Assembly (NCBI GenBank): GCA_021495925.1
Contig: JAKEKT010000035.1
Span: 1-64,000 of the forward strand
DNA from: Diplodia intermedia
Lineage: Eukaryota > Ascomycota > Dothideomycetes > Botryosphaeriales > Botryosphaeriaceae
Direction of reading: 5' to 3'
Length of the DNA stretch: 64,000 bases
A program made the position numbers and the translations under genes. Position 1 is the first letter of the stretch; every line of letters starts with the position of its first letter. A model generated the notes under the pieces. The model saw only the letters and a program-made list of their open reading frames with translations. It did no database searches and had not been told where the DNA came from. This document shows, piece by piece, positions 1 through 10,533 of the stretch.

Positions 1-3000
1 TTTGTGGAGTGCTTTTTTTTTTCTTCTTTTCTTCTTTTCTTTTTGTTTCTTGTTTTTGCTGGTTTCGCTGCTTTGGGCGCGTTCGAGCTGTGCGGTTCGG
101 TGGGTTGGTGGGGGGGGGCTTTATCTGAGCGAGCAGACACTGCGCCGCAGAACTCACGAGATGCTCAGGAGAGGTGCGGGGAAGAACAGGAAGGTAGGAT
201 CTGGATTTGGAGCATGTCGCCGGAGAGCAAGGAAGGCGCATGATACTTGTAGCTGGGCAGCCATGGCAGGAGAGGGCGAGCAGTAGAGCCGATCATTGCC
301 AGCGGCAGAGCCCAGAGCATCGATTTCTCCGGTCGTGCGGCGAGGCCGATGGCGGGGTTGGGCGATCTGGGGAAGACTGCGGGGCGCAACGCTATGACGG
401 CATTCTCCTTGGGCTCGACATAAAACGGCCATTGCGTCCACGCGCGGGGCTATTGGGGGCTGAATGCGTGCCGGGAGGATGGGATGTGGGTCCAACAAGC
501 GTCTTGGTGATGCGCTCGTCGTCTTGGGAGGAGGCGCGTCTGACTAGTGAGATAACGGTATACGGGATGTTGAGGGGGACGACTGGAGGTCGATGTCAGT
601 TTGCCTGGATTCAGCCCGCATTGAGCAATTCCAACGGCTATCTCAAGGCCAGCAAATTTCGACGACAGGGATGTGCGGTGAGGCGGAGGCGGAGGCGGAG
701 AGGAACAGGCGGATGGCGAGAGCGGAAGCGGCAACTTTCCGATTGCGGCAAGCCGACGCTCCTGCCTGATCCGACAACCCCGACTCTTCCTTCCGCCTGA
801 CCTCAACAACATCGCCCATGTCACTCCACCGCCTCAGCCGGCTACATGGCTCGCTCCAGTTCCGTCCGGACTTGCTTGATGCAGCACACGATTGTCTCTT
901 ATCTGCATCCTGCCTTCAACGGCAGGTCCCGCAGTGGGGGAATGCCCCTCCACCTATCACCACCTCTTGTGCCACGGGCCGGCCCTTGGGTTTGCTCAAG
1001 CTGTGTAATGTGCACGCTCTGCTGCCGGGTGTATCAGCAAAGCGTGCTACCCTCAAACCCTGTCCCCGCATCACCGCTGTATACACGGGAAGCTGCAGTC
1101 CTGTTCAGAGCACACTCTAAAAGAGACCGACGACTGCGAGGTGCATGGTGCACGCCAGAACAAGAATGGTAACCAATTCTGAACATCTGTAGGTTCTGTC
1201 CCAGCTTCAGACAGCTTCCGCCTCTGGCAAAACGATGACACACCCTACCTCAAGTGGCGAGATGCCATGGACTATCTCGAGGAGGTAGCGGAGTCTTCAT
1301 ATAGCATGAAGAGCCTAGTACTACCCACCCTGGACCGCCACTTTTGAGAGTCAATTAGTACAGCCGCCTCCCCACCCAACCCGGAGGCTGAAGGGCTGAG
1401 CATTGTACCTGGTTGCTGGAATGCATCGCTGCTTAAAGACGGCTCCCTTGGGTGGTAGCTGAGGAGCAGCCACAGCTTGGACCGTCGCCAGACGCAGCTA
1501 TCAGAAGCCTCATTTTGGCTCGAAAGGACGCCATCCGGTCATGCTGATGTAGGAAGTACTGCGTCTGGAGCCATTTGGGAGATTATCCGTCGTCCAGACC
1601 TGGTACGTGGCGCCATCGCGCTGGCACCATTGGCAATGTCTGAGACAACGTGGCAGATCTGACAGCCACTTTCACCTCCCCAGTACCTGGTTGCGTCGCC
1701 TCTCTTGCGGTGTGCTGTTTCGATCCAAGACAATCACGATCTCGGTCGAAACCACAACATTCTCCTCCCGTATGGCATGGCAGGATGTACATCAGAAACA
1801 GAATCGGGTGATCCCTGAATCGAGCCTCCATAGGCTATCCGCAATCTAGAAAGCAATTGACCTAGATTGCTAGACGTAACGAACTGAGACATCAGACGCA
1901 CAAACCAAAATTCCGATGCGGCCACATGACATTGAGATTTCCTTTTCGCCGACAGACTCGCGCCAAATTTTCTTTTGCGCTGCCGTTGCGGCGTGGCTAC
2001 GACATGAGCCAGGAAATACCTTGCCAATGTTCGACCGCCTTGAGTTCGTAGGAAGGAAAACACCCAATCAACCGCAGGAGACAAGTGACCGCCGAATGGA
2101 GAATTCCCGGCATACTCATACCGGGTAAGACGTGCAGCAGAAGAGGCGGCGGATCGACGCGCTGTGGCCACTTTGGTTGGTTTCATGCGACATGTCCCAA
2201 AGAGGCCTCTTAGGTCGGACCGCTCTCTCACGCGTCAACCGTCGTATTGGGAAAAAATTGAAAAACAAACCACAGACCCGGAAGCAAAGTTTTCTCTCAT
2301 CTCTTGCTTTGGACGTGGCCTACGGCGTACACGCGTGCGCTATGCTTGTTTGTATGCGATCTCTCGTGGGTCCATGATCCCAGCTGGTGCGTTCAATGCA
2401 AGGCAGACTGCTAGCGACCAGGGTCAGGGTAGCCATTCGCAGTATTAGCGCCAACGGCTACGACTTCACATGCTCTGGCCTTTTCTCCCTCCCTTCCGAT
2501 GCACACCCATGATCCTTGTCTGTATCCCCATGCGCAGCCAATCAAAATCACTACCATCTCTTGTCACATAGCGCGTCTGTTGATTTTGCAGAGCCGCCCT
2601 CTCGTCCCGCCTCGCCTACCCCAGAGCCTGCATCTACAGGCATTTCAGCCTTACATCCGCCCGAGTCGAGGCCGCAACAGTTCAGGTCTTGCCAGTCAAG
2701 GCTGGGCAGGGGGTTGCAACAAGCAAATGACAGTCTGGTCGCCTACCCGTATCCGCGCCGAATGTTCTTGATCGCTCACCGGGCAATGGCCGACGGCCGT
2801 GGACTTCATCCCGCTCCGCTACAGTTAAACAAGCACACGTGTACCAACACTCATCTTGAATGCGGCAAAGCGCATAGACACGTCGACTGGACAATGGCTA
2901 AGCCCGCCTCATCTTAAGCAATCACCCGCAATCACGCGGCAGACCAACTGGCCAAACCTGTATGTCTGTGCTAAGGCCGCGATAGCTTTGCAAAAGCAGT

Positions 3001-3790
3001 GCACACTTAGCGGTAGCACACAGTCGCAGTTCCGTCATCCCTTTGATACCCGCGTATTCGGCCTCTCCCGCCCATGCCATGCCCGGCCCGACACATGCGA
3101 ACCGCATTCCACAGTTCAACATCTGTGCTTCCTCGTGAGACGGGAGCCATCAATGACTTACGGCATCTGCCCAGCTTCTCTCATGCATTCCTGGCTCGCA
3201 TGTACCGGACTGCGGCGGTTTTCTGAGAAAGGGAATGACCTTGGGCTACCACTGTCGCTAGATCCGTGTGCTGCGCATAGGCCTGGTACTCTATCCCTTT
3301 GTGCTGCTTTGCCATCTTTACTCTGTACGGACGGTGAGTGAATACGGAGTATCTACTGGTTTACCGGGAAGTGGTAGGTGCGCGGCGCGTACGAGTCCAG
3401 ATCAAGCCAAGCGAAGCAAGAAGCTAGCCCTTCCGTCCCGGGAACCAGGTACATGCGATGGGGCTGATCTGTGCTTCTTTTTTGCCGCTGCTACATGTGG
3501 GGCATGCATGGGTATGCGCGTTCGTGGTGACTGGGAGCCTCGTTGTTGCTTTCCCTCGTGTGAGAACGAAGAGAGGGAGGGCGTCGTGGCCGTGGGTGTG
3601 GTGCGACTATATATTCCAACTGTCCGCCCAGCAAACTTTGGTGGACGCCATCCCCTCACCTCTCTTCCCAGTGTATCGAGAGCCTTTGCAAAGTCTTTGC
3701 ACCCTTACATTCCAACCTTTGGTCAAGCTTGACTTTCTTTTCTATATCCACTCGCCTCTGGCCAAACAACCTACCACAGCCAATCCAACA
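1..3790. other. Intergenic region, no gene recognised
   Basis: All open frames here are short, overlap on both strands and show no family motif, signal peptide or convincing splice structure. The first 60 bases are strongly T-rich on the plus strand, as in a terminator or UTR. The right end is the promoter and CT-rich leader of the DUF3602 gene at 3791. Confidence 0.6.
3608..3615 (+). promoter_or_regulatory. TATA-like box upstream of the DUF3602 gene
   Basis: An alternating TATATATT stretch lies 176 bases before the ATG at 3791 and is followed by a pyrimidine-rich leader. The spacing suits a fungal gene with a leader of roughly 130-150 bases. Function is inferred from sequence only. Confidence 0.4.
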
Positions 3791-4765
3791 ATGGCCATAT
3801 CCACCATCCCCCTCCCGATCCGGCCCCCGAACAGCTCATCCACCAGCAGCTCGTCCTCACTCCTCACACCCACGCCAACAACACCGATCAGACACCACCC
3901 TCACCATCACTATTACCACCACCACCAACAACCCACTTACATCCGCTCCGGCATCGGCGGCGCAGGAAACTGGCACAAAGCCTCATCCATCCCCCCTCCC
4001 CCGCCACCCCAATCCCCAGCGACCACGCACCACCAACAACGCCCTCACGTCGGCGGCGGCGGTCCCCTCGCCCACGACAACAACTCAGCCCCACTGCTAC
4101 TCCAAACCCCCTCCTCCTCCTCCTCCTGCACCCACTTCAAGTCCGGCATCGGCGGCGCGGGCAACACGCACCCGCTGACCGCCCGCTCCGTGCTGGGCTT
4201 CGACGAGGAGGTGGCGCGGTGCCGCGCCGTCGAGCGGCGGCTGCCCGTCGCGTACCACGTCGGCATCGGAGGGGCGGGCAACTTCCGGGCCAGATCGGAC
4301 GGCGGCGGCGGCGGTGGGAAAAGGCTGCGGCCGCAGACGAGCGCCGGCGCCTTGGGCGTGAAGAGGAGCGAGGGGGATTTGAGGATCGAGGCGGGGGCCG
4401 ATCGGGCGAGTGCGGCGCCGAGGGCGATGGTGGGGGTGGTTGGGAGGGGGGGAGGAGGGGCGGTGAAGAGGGTGAGTTGGGGGGAGCATAGTGTGGACGA
4501 GTTCGAGGTGGATGGGTACGAGGGCGATGGGGAGATGGAGGCGGAGAGGGAGTGCGTGTATTACAGCAACGAGCCGCTGCCGTATGGGGCGTTGGACGTG
4601 CTGCGGAGGAGGTTGGAGAGGGCGTTTGCGAGCCGCAGCGGCGGCGTTGGAGATGGACGGGAAGTATTGGCCAGTCCGAAGGACAAGCGGCGTGGGGCAG
4701 TGCTGGTGGGTAGTGAGGGCGAGAGGAGGGGATTGAGGAGCCATCGGAGCATGTGGCGTTTCTGA
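3791..4765 (+). CDS. DUF3602 (Par32-like) protein with GIGGAGN repeats
   Basis: Single exon, 324 residues. The ATG at 3791 is chosen because it opens the Ser/Thr/Pro-rich N-terminus directly after a CT-rich leader; the frame is open further upstream but reads like UTR. Three copies of GIGGAGN, each followed by a basic or aromatic stretch, lie at about residues 55-61, 118-124 and 158-164. This is the signature of the fungal DUF3602 family, which includes yeast Par32, a phosphoprotein that lowers ammonium transporter activity when TORC1 is inhibited. The rest is low complexity: poly-Ser, poly-His, poly-Pro and Gly runs, and an acidic patch after a KRVSWGE motif. No membrane segment is seen, so it should be cytosolic and largely disordered. 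Family assignment is firm; a role in nitrogen signalling is inference. Confidence 0.8.
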   Translation: MAISTIPLPIRPPNSSSTSSSSSLLTPTPTTPIRHHPHHHYYHHHQQPTYIRSGIGGAGNWHKASSIPPPPPPQSPATTHHQQRPHVGGGGPLAHDNNSAPLLLQTPSSSSSCTHFKSGIGGAGNTHPLTARSVLGFDEEVARCRAVERRLPVAYHVGIGGAGNFRARSDGGGGGGKRLRPQTSAGALGVKRSEGDLRIEAGADRASAAPRAMVGVVGRGGGGAVKRVSWGEHSVDEFEVDGYEGDGEMEAERECVYYSNEPLPYGALDVLRRRLERAFASRSGGVGDGREVLASPKDKRRGAVLVGSEGERRGLRSHRSMWRF

Positions 4766-5728
4766 GAGCCGCGCGAGGCTTTCACTGTGGTTGGAAGAAA
4801 AGAGCACGGATCGTGGCGGCTCAACTTGCATGAAGGCGGCGGCGGGACCGTTTGCTGTGCAGGCAGGGTAGCTTCTGGGGCGCACTCGACCAAACAGTTT
4901 GACGGTCAGCGGGCAGCCGGCAGCGATCCGGATGGACGGACTTGGTTGTGAAGGGTGAGGGAGCGGCGGAGCAGGGATGGGGAGGTTGCACGAATCTCAT
5001 CTCGCTCTTTTGCTGTGCGACCGTCTCGTTTGAGATTGACATTGGTACCGGGGTGTGGTGTCATCTTTTCTTTTCGCTAGATTGCACCAAGCGGCGACGC
5101 TTCACTTTTTCCTTGGGCGTTTCTGGGGCCACTCGGGCCCAACGGTTCTTTTGATTGCTTTTTTAAAGTTTGTCTTGTTCCATTGGGCGTTATATGACGA
5201 TTCGAGCATTTCATGCATAATATCCCAGGTAGCAAGAGGTATCCGATAGCGCAATGCAGCTGCACAATACTCACATAAGACATAAGCAATGAGGCTGGGC
5301 GGTGGCGCCGACAGTGTCTTAGCTCATCATCTTCACCAATCTAGAAGTGGTGACCTGCGGGATAGAGGCAGTCCAGCCCACGGAACCAAGGAACCATTGT
5401 GCTTCCTCGAGACTGCACCGATTGCCTGCAGTTTCCAAGTCTTCGTTACATTTGCTTTTGTTAAGTAGCTTTATTTTGTCCTGAGAAGCCGAGCGCTCGA
5501 CCCCAGTGCTGCAGAGGCAAGCATGCATCCAAGTCGATGGACCCGAGGCTGACCGGAATCTTGCGTCTCGACAGCTCCTGGTCGTATGCAAGATGGCACC
5601 ATGCGGACGGGCGTAAGGGTATCCTAATCGCAAATACGCCGTGTCGTAACAGCCGTTCCTATGGGCACGCGCTCTGGCGCAGGTCTGGATCGCTGCAAGA
5701 TAGGGGACGCCTGCAGATTTCCTTGAAC
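4766..5728. other. Intergenic region between convergent genes
   Basis: About 960 bases between the 3' ends of the DUF3602 gene and the TXNDC9-like gene. No coding signal is seen beyond short antisense frames. It presumably holds both 3' UTRs and polyadenylation sites. Confidence 0.5.
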
Positions 5729-6412
5729 TCAGTCCCAGTCGTCATCATCATCGTATGCCTCGTCCTCCTTTTTCTGAGCGGCCGCTCGCCTCAGGGTAGC
5801 ACTCTCGCCCTCGGTCATCTTCTCACGCACCAAGACGCCGCACTTCAGCAGGCGTCTCTCCAGATCACTCGTAGTGAACTTGTCCGTGCCATATCCAAGA
5901 CCCTCAAAGCCTACAATCCGGTCGACGCCCTGTCCGTCGCAGAAGGCAATGACGCACGGGAGAACCTGGACCTTGAGCTTGGTCACGAGGAAGGGGGCGT
6001 TGTCTACGTTGATGCGCAGGAATCGGGTGTCGAAGTGCTTGGGAGCCAGCGTCTGACGGGTGCAACGTTAGCTCAAGCTCGTGTGGCAGCATTGCACAGT
6101 ATTCACCTCGAGGTGGGTGTCCATGATGCGGCAGCGGGTAAAGTCGGCGTGGAAGAAGTGCACGACGCACAGCTTGGTAGAGGTGGTGATGTCCATCAGG
6201 GCCTTCTCGTCCTTGATCTCCTGGTAGGTGCCATGCTCCGAGTTGCGCATCTGCTTGGCGCGGGAGAACTCTTGGTGGAGCTGCTGCAGGCGCTGCTCGC
6301 GGAAGCCGTCGAGGGCATCGTCATCCTCGAGCTCGGCGATCAAGGCATCCTCGTCATCCGAGTCGCGGGTCTTGTCGACAATGGCAGCGACCTTGGCGTC
6401 GAGGTGGGACAT
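5729..6412 (-). CDS. PLP1: TXNDC9/Plp1-like phosducin family protein
   Basis: Two exons, complement of 6107-6412 and 5729-6052, 209 residues. The 54-base intron has a CTAAC branch site and a CAG acceptor and joins ...DTHLE to TLAPKHFD in frame. An acidic, coiled N-terminus (SDDEDALIAELEDD, then EFSRAKQM) is followed by a thioredoxin fold in which the CxxC active site is replaced (FFHADFTRCRIMD), as is typical for TXNDC9 and yeast Plp1. LRINVDNAPFLVTKL and VLPCVIAF are later core strands. The C-terminus is strongly acidic. The family works with the CCT/TRiC chaperonin in folding tubulin and actin and has no redox role. The gene is divergent from the GDP-mannose transporter, with a 539-base shared upstream region. 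Confidence 0.9.
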
Positions 6413-6951
6413 TTTGCCGGGGTAGGGTGTTCACGGCATGGTTTGGAGGCACAGGCGAGGGGCCCATCCACTGCGGCGTTCTCCTGTAAATCGCGGGCGC
6501 TAGTGGCCGCCACACCAGTCCCGCCGTTGCTCGCAGCGCGCATTCGCTCCTGCAGACGCGGACGCGGACATTTTGCGAGGGTGCGGTTGCACTCTGCGAC
6601 GATGTCTCGCAAAAGGATCCTGGGGGCCGCGCAACCCACGGCAACGGAGCTGGCGCGGCTCCAGACGGATTATGCAGTAAGCCTGCGCCACACCTGTGCA
6701 GTCTACGTAGCCCGTTCGTGAATTTCCAGTTCACCCTCTACCACCGACTGTCCGCCCTCACCGCTGTCGCGCAACCGCTCCTTGACTTCGCTGCGCGCAC
6801 GTTCCCTTTCAGTCGCGTCGCGGTCCTTCAATACGCCTCCCGACGCGCCGGCGGAATCTTAGGACTCCAGCCCCTTACAGCTCCCGCGCAGCCCGCACCG
6901 ACCCCCGGCCGCCGCGATCTCCCTCTAGCCCCGAGCGCCGTCTTTCGCTCC
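6413..6951. promoter_or_regulatory. Shared divergent promoter region, TXNDC9-like / GMT
   Basis: 539 bases between two ATGs pointing away from each other. It is GC-rich with no clear TATA box. A 25-codon plus-strand frame starts at 6602 and ends at a good GTAAGC donor at 6677. It may be a non-coding or alternative first exon of the transporter (see findings). Confidence 0.5.
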
Positions 6952-8227
6952 ATGGCCGACGAGAAGAAACGCGACCTCAACCACGACTCTCCCACGCCCG
7001 TCCGCTCGCCCACGCCCACCATGTCGTCCTCTGGTCTCTCCGGCAACCCGGTCCTGCCCGTGCTGGCCTACTGCGGCAGCTCCATCTTGATGACCGTTAC
7101 GAACAAATATGTCTTATCGGGCACCGGCTTCAACCTCAACTTTTTCCTGCTCTGCGTCCAGGTACGTGGCTTTGCCCAGCTCCGCGACCCCCGCCATTGC
7201 TGACAGGCCCGCAGTCGCTCGTGTGCATTTTCGCCATCCAGACGCTCAAGACCACAAAAGTCATCTCCTACCGCGACTTCAAGACCGAAGAGGCCAAGAA
7301 ATGTACGCTGCGCCGCTCACCCCCGCCAATGCATGCTGCTAACCCTGCGCAGGGCTTCCTATTACTATCCTCCTCATCGGCATGATCTACACGAGCACCA
7401 AGGCCCTGAAGTTCCTTTCCATCCCCGTCTACACCATCTTCAAGAACTTGACAATCATCCTGATCGCATACGGCGAGGTGCTGTGGTTCGGCGGCTCCGT
7501 CACCCCCATGGCCCTGATGTCCTTCGGTCTCATGGTCCTGAGCTCCATCGTGGCCGCGTGGGCCGATATCCAGCATGCGCTGGCCAGCTTTGGCGGTGAA
7601 AGTTCTGAGGCCTCGGAGAAGATCTCCACCCTGAACTCTGGCTACATGTGGATGCTCTTGAACTGCATCTGCAGCGCTACCTACGTGTTGGGCATGCGCA
7701 AGCGCATCAAGCTCACCAACTTCAAGGACTTCGACAGTGAGTTTTGCGCGCGGGCTCGGTAGCAGGGATATACTAACCTTCTTTCAGCCATGTTTTACAA
7801 CAACCTCCTCTCCATCCCCATCCTCATCGCTTCCTCTCTCTTCGTTGAGGACTGGTCCAGCGCCAACCTGGAGAAGAACTTCCCCATCGAGAACCGCACG
7901 TCCATCATCCTCTCCATGATCTTTTCCGGCCTTTCGACCATCTTCATCTCGTACACGTCGGCCTGGTGCGTCCGCGTCACCTCTTCCACCACCTACTCCA
8001 TGGTCGGCGCCCTCAACAAGCTCCCCATCGCCGTCAGCGGTCTGGTCTTCTTCGATGCTCCCGTCACCTTCGGATCCGTTAGCGCCATCATGATCGGTTT
8101 CGTCAGTGGTATCGTCTACGCCGTGGCCAAGGTCAGGCAAAACGCGAGCAAGAGCGAGGCTCTGCCCACCCAGAGCGTTCCCATGAGCGCCAGCAGCCAG
8201 AGCATGAGGGATGGATTGAAGGCGTAA
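6952..8227 (+). CDS. gmt1: GDP-mannose transporter (Golgi)
   Basis: Four exons, 6952-7161, 7215-7302, 7353-7736 and 7788-8227, 373 residues. All three introns (50-53 bases) have CTGAC/CTAAC-type branch sites, and the joins restore the expected protein (for example ...EEAKK-WLPITILLIGM). The product is a multi-pass drug/metabolite-superfamily carrier. A cytosolic Ser/Pro-rich N-terminus is followed by NPVLPVLAYCGSSILMTVTN, the segment IPVYTIFKNLTIILIAYGE, and the MVGALNKLPIA motif near residue 290, which is the GDP-mannose-binding GALNK signature of Vrg4/Gmt. It exchanges cytosolic GDP-mannose for lumenal GMP to feed Golgi mannan and glycolipid synthesis. The ATG at 6952 gives a family-like N-terminus; an upstream in-frame extension has no ATG unless spliced to 6602. 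Confidence 0.95.
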
Positions 8228-10533
8228 GATGGGCGCGGACCCCGGTAAACGCCGTTTTCTCAGCTACGGCACGTTTCCAATTCGAATGAGCCAAATGGAA
8301 CACGAGCCATGTCAATTCAACCACTTTCTTCTCCACGGCTCGTGACAAGTTCAAAACAAGGTTGACTGTGCTCTTGCGCACGGTGCATGGCTTCGAGGTC
8401 ATTATTCCCCACCTGTTTTGGAATCCCTTGAGTAGCTCAAGCCTGTGGTGCTTAAAATTTATTACTTAGTACCTTCAAATCGAGTTATGCATAATGTACA
8501 AGGCCCCCCTCCGCGCGATAGAGTTATGTTGGTTTGGCGCGGTCCTGATCTGATCTTTATATGGAATCCTCTTTCTCTTTTGCGTTTTGATTAGGTGTGT
8601 TTGGTTCATGTAGCCTTGTCTGCAGCGGAACATTGAGATACCTCACGATTGCAATTGAACTGATGCAACTAAAGCCAATCTCCAGACCTTGCAAGCCATT
8701 AGCTGTCATCTGTGCTGTCTCAGCGCTCGAACACGGATGTGATATAGTCCATACTAATTAGGTCACTGAGCTTATGAGCTCGGCTTGGGCAACCCTGATG
8801 ACGCACCAAGACAACCAGGGCACCCACGAGAATAACTCAAATGCAGATACTTACACGGGAAGAGTCAAGTTGATCAATTTCACACACACATCCCATCACT
8901 ACCATGGAAAGAAGACGGGTTGTCAACACCCCGATATTCCTTGACCTCTCAATTAACAAAGAACCCCTCCCAATATGCTGGAGAACAGGCAAAGCACCAC
9001 TTATTAAATCCACGCACTAGCCTCATCCTCTACCCCACCAGCCCCTCCTTTGTCTGCCGCCTCCCGGCAGTTGAGAGCAGGCGAACATCCCTGTCGGCGA
9101 GGGCGTAGAATGCAATCAAGATTGGCGCATGTTACTTTCCAAATACGGTAAGCACCGGAAAGCCAACAAGGCTACCACGGAGATGGCATCTCTTCTCTGG
9201 AGAGAGAGAGAGAGTGGGGCGACGCGATATCTTTTTGTGATTTGCATTCACGAGCGGCGATCGGTTGCATGACACCCGCAAGGCTGAGTAGGTAGGAGGG
9301 TGCTTATCGGTCAGCCGACCATCAGCTGCACAGTGTCTCCAGTCTTGCTTTGGGTATAGAGTGCGAACGCATTGTTGCACTTGTTGTAGTTCGCACTTCA
9401 CCTACGCCGGAAAATTCCAGTCAAAGACTACGAAGTGGGGAGCAGCTCAGACGGCACAGTAAGATGCACGCCACGTCCAGTACCAAGGCGAGAACTAATA
9501 TAGCAGCTTTGCCACATCCTCTCTCTCCTACGCCCTTCAAACGAGAAGTGACTTGGTGAACAGAGTTCTCGGATGGGCATTTTTATTGTGGTAGGAAAGA
9601 GCACTGTTGAGAATTGTTACACATGAGCTTCTTTGACGACAACCCAATTAAATGGTGGCGGAATCCTGAACAAGTATTCCCTTATTTTTGTGATCCTAAG
9701 CACTCGGAGGTGTATAGGGAGGAGAATTGATATTCTGACGGAAGCATGCAAACTTTGGGATAGAAGAGTCGGGCGAGTGTAAACCTTACTGTTTCGCCCG
9801 TTGCTTTCACGAACGGACATGTGACGGGCATTGCTTCGTCGGATGCGAAAACGTGTAGCCGTTACGACTCCCCGCATTGTTTCACCAGTTAAGGCGAGAG
9901 ACGGAATATGCCAAGACCAATGGGAGGGGTTCTGCTACTCCCCTTCTACACTGGTGAAACGTCTGATTGCTCGAGCGGCGCCAACGGACTTTTGCGGGGA
10001 AGTGGAGACGACATATCGCCCTCGACTGAGCAGTAGGGTTCTTCAACCTCTTCTCGCACCGTTCCAGATCACGCAGTGCGAGCCAAGTATGCAGCTCCTG
10101 AGACAGTTCCGCTGACAGAATGAGAGAGGCGGAGTGGAGATGAGAATGAGAATGAGCGACAGAGTGCGACCAGCGCTAAACCCGGACAGTGGCCAATTAG
10201 GTGGCTATCACACTCAGGCTTCCGGGATCCTGGGGCGCCAAGGCTCTTGGAATACTGCAGCAAAACATGAATGCAACATGACTAGAGCTCGACACGATCC
10301 TCGGGTATATATGTACGTCAGAAAGGCTGCTTGCGCGGTTGCCACCTGCAGTCCTCGATAAGACACTTATTTCCGAATGGTACGAGCCCATTGCGGTCGA
10401 GGCTGTTGCTTCTCTTTGTCTAGTCTGTGAAGCACTTTTCTTGTTATTATTTTTCTATATTTTGTTTGGAATATCGTACCAAACGAATGCCCACGCTCCA
10501 AACCGACCTCAGCAACCGCCACCATCACTCATC
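8228..10533. other. Intergenic region, no gene recognised
   Basis: About 2.3 kb between the GMT stop and the OPT start. It is AT-richer than its neighbours around 8400-9100. It holds a short AG dinucleotide run (9201-9214) and an 11-base inverted repeat (9879-9889 and 9950-9960). No frame has a recognisable domain. Confidence 0.55.
10306..10312 (+). promoter_or_regulatory. TATA-like box upstream of the oligopeptide transporter
   Basis: TATATAT lies 222 bases before the ATG at 10534, ahead of a TC-rich leader. Assignment is by position and composition only. Confidence 0.35.

Noticed and set aside
5537..6721. 394-codon plus-strand frame antisense to the TXNDC9-like gene
   Set aside because: It lies opposite a recognised gene, and its sequence is the low-information shadow of that gene's codons.
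10339..10533. 65-codon upstream extension of the OPT protein
   Set aside because: It begins with TTG, not ATG, and would put a spurious hydrophobic segment before the cytosolic N-terminus.
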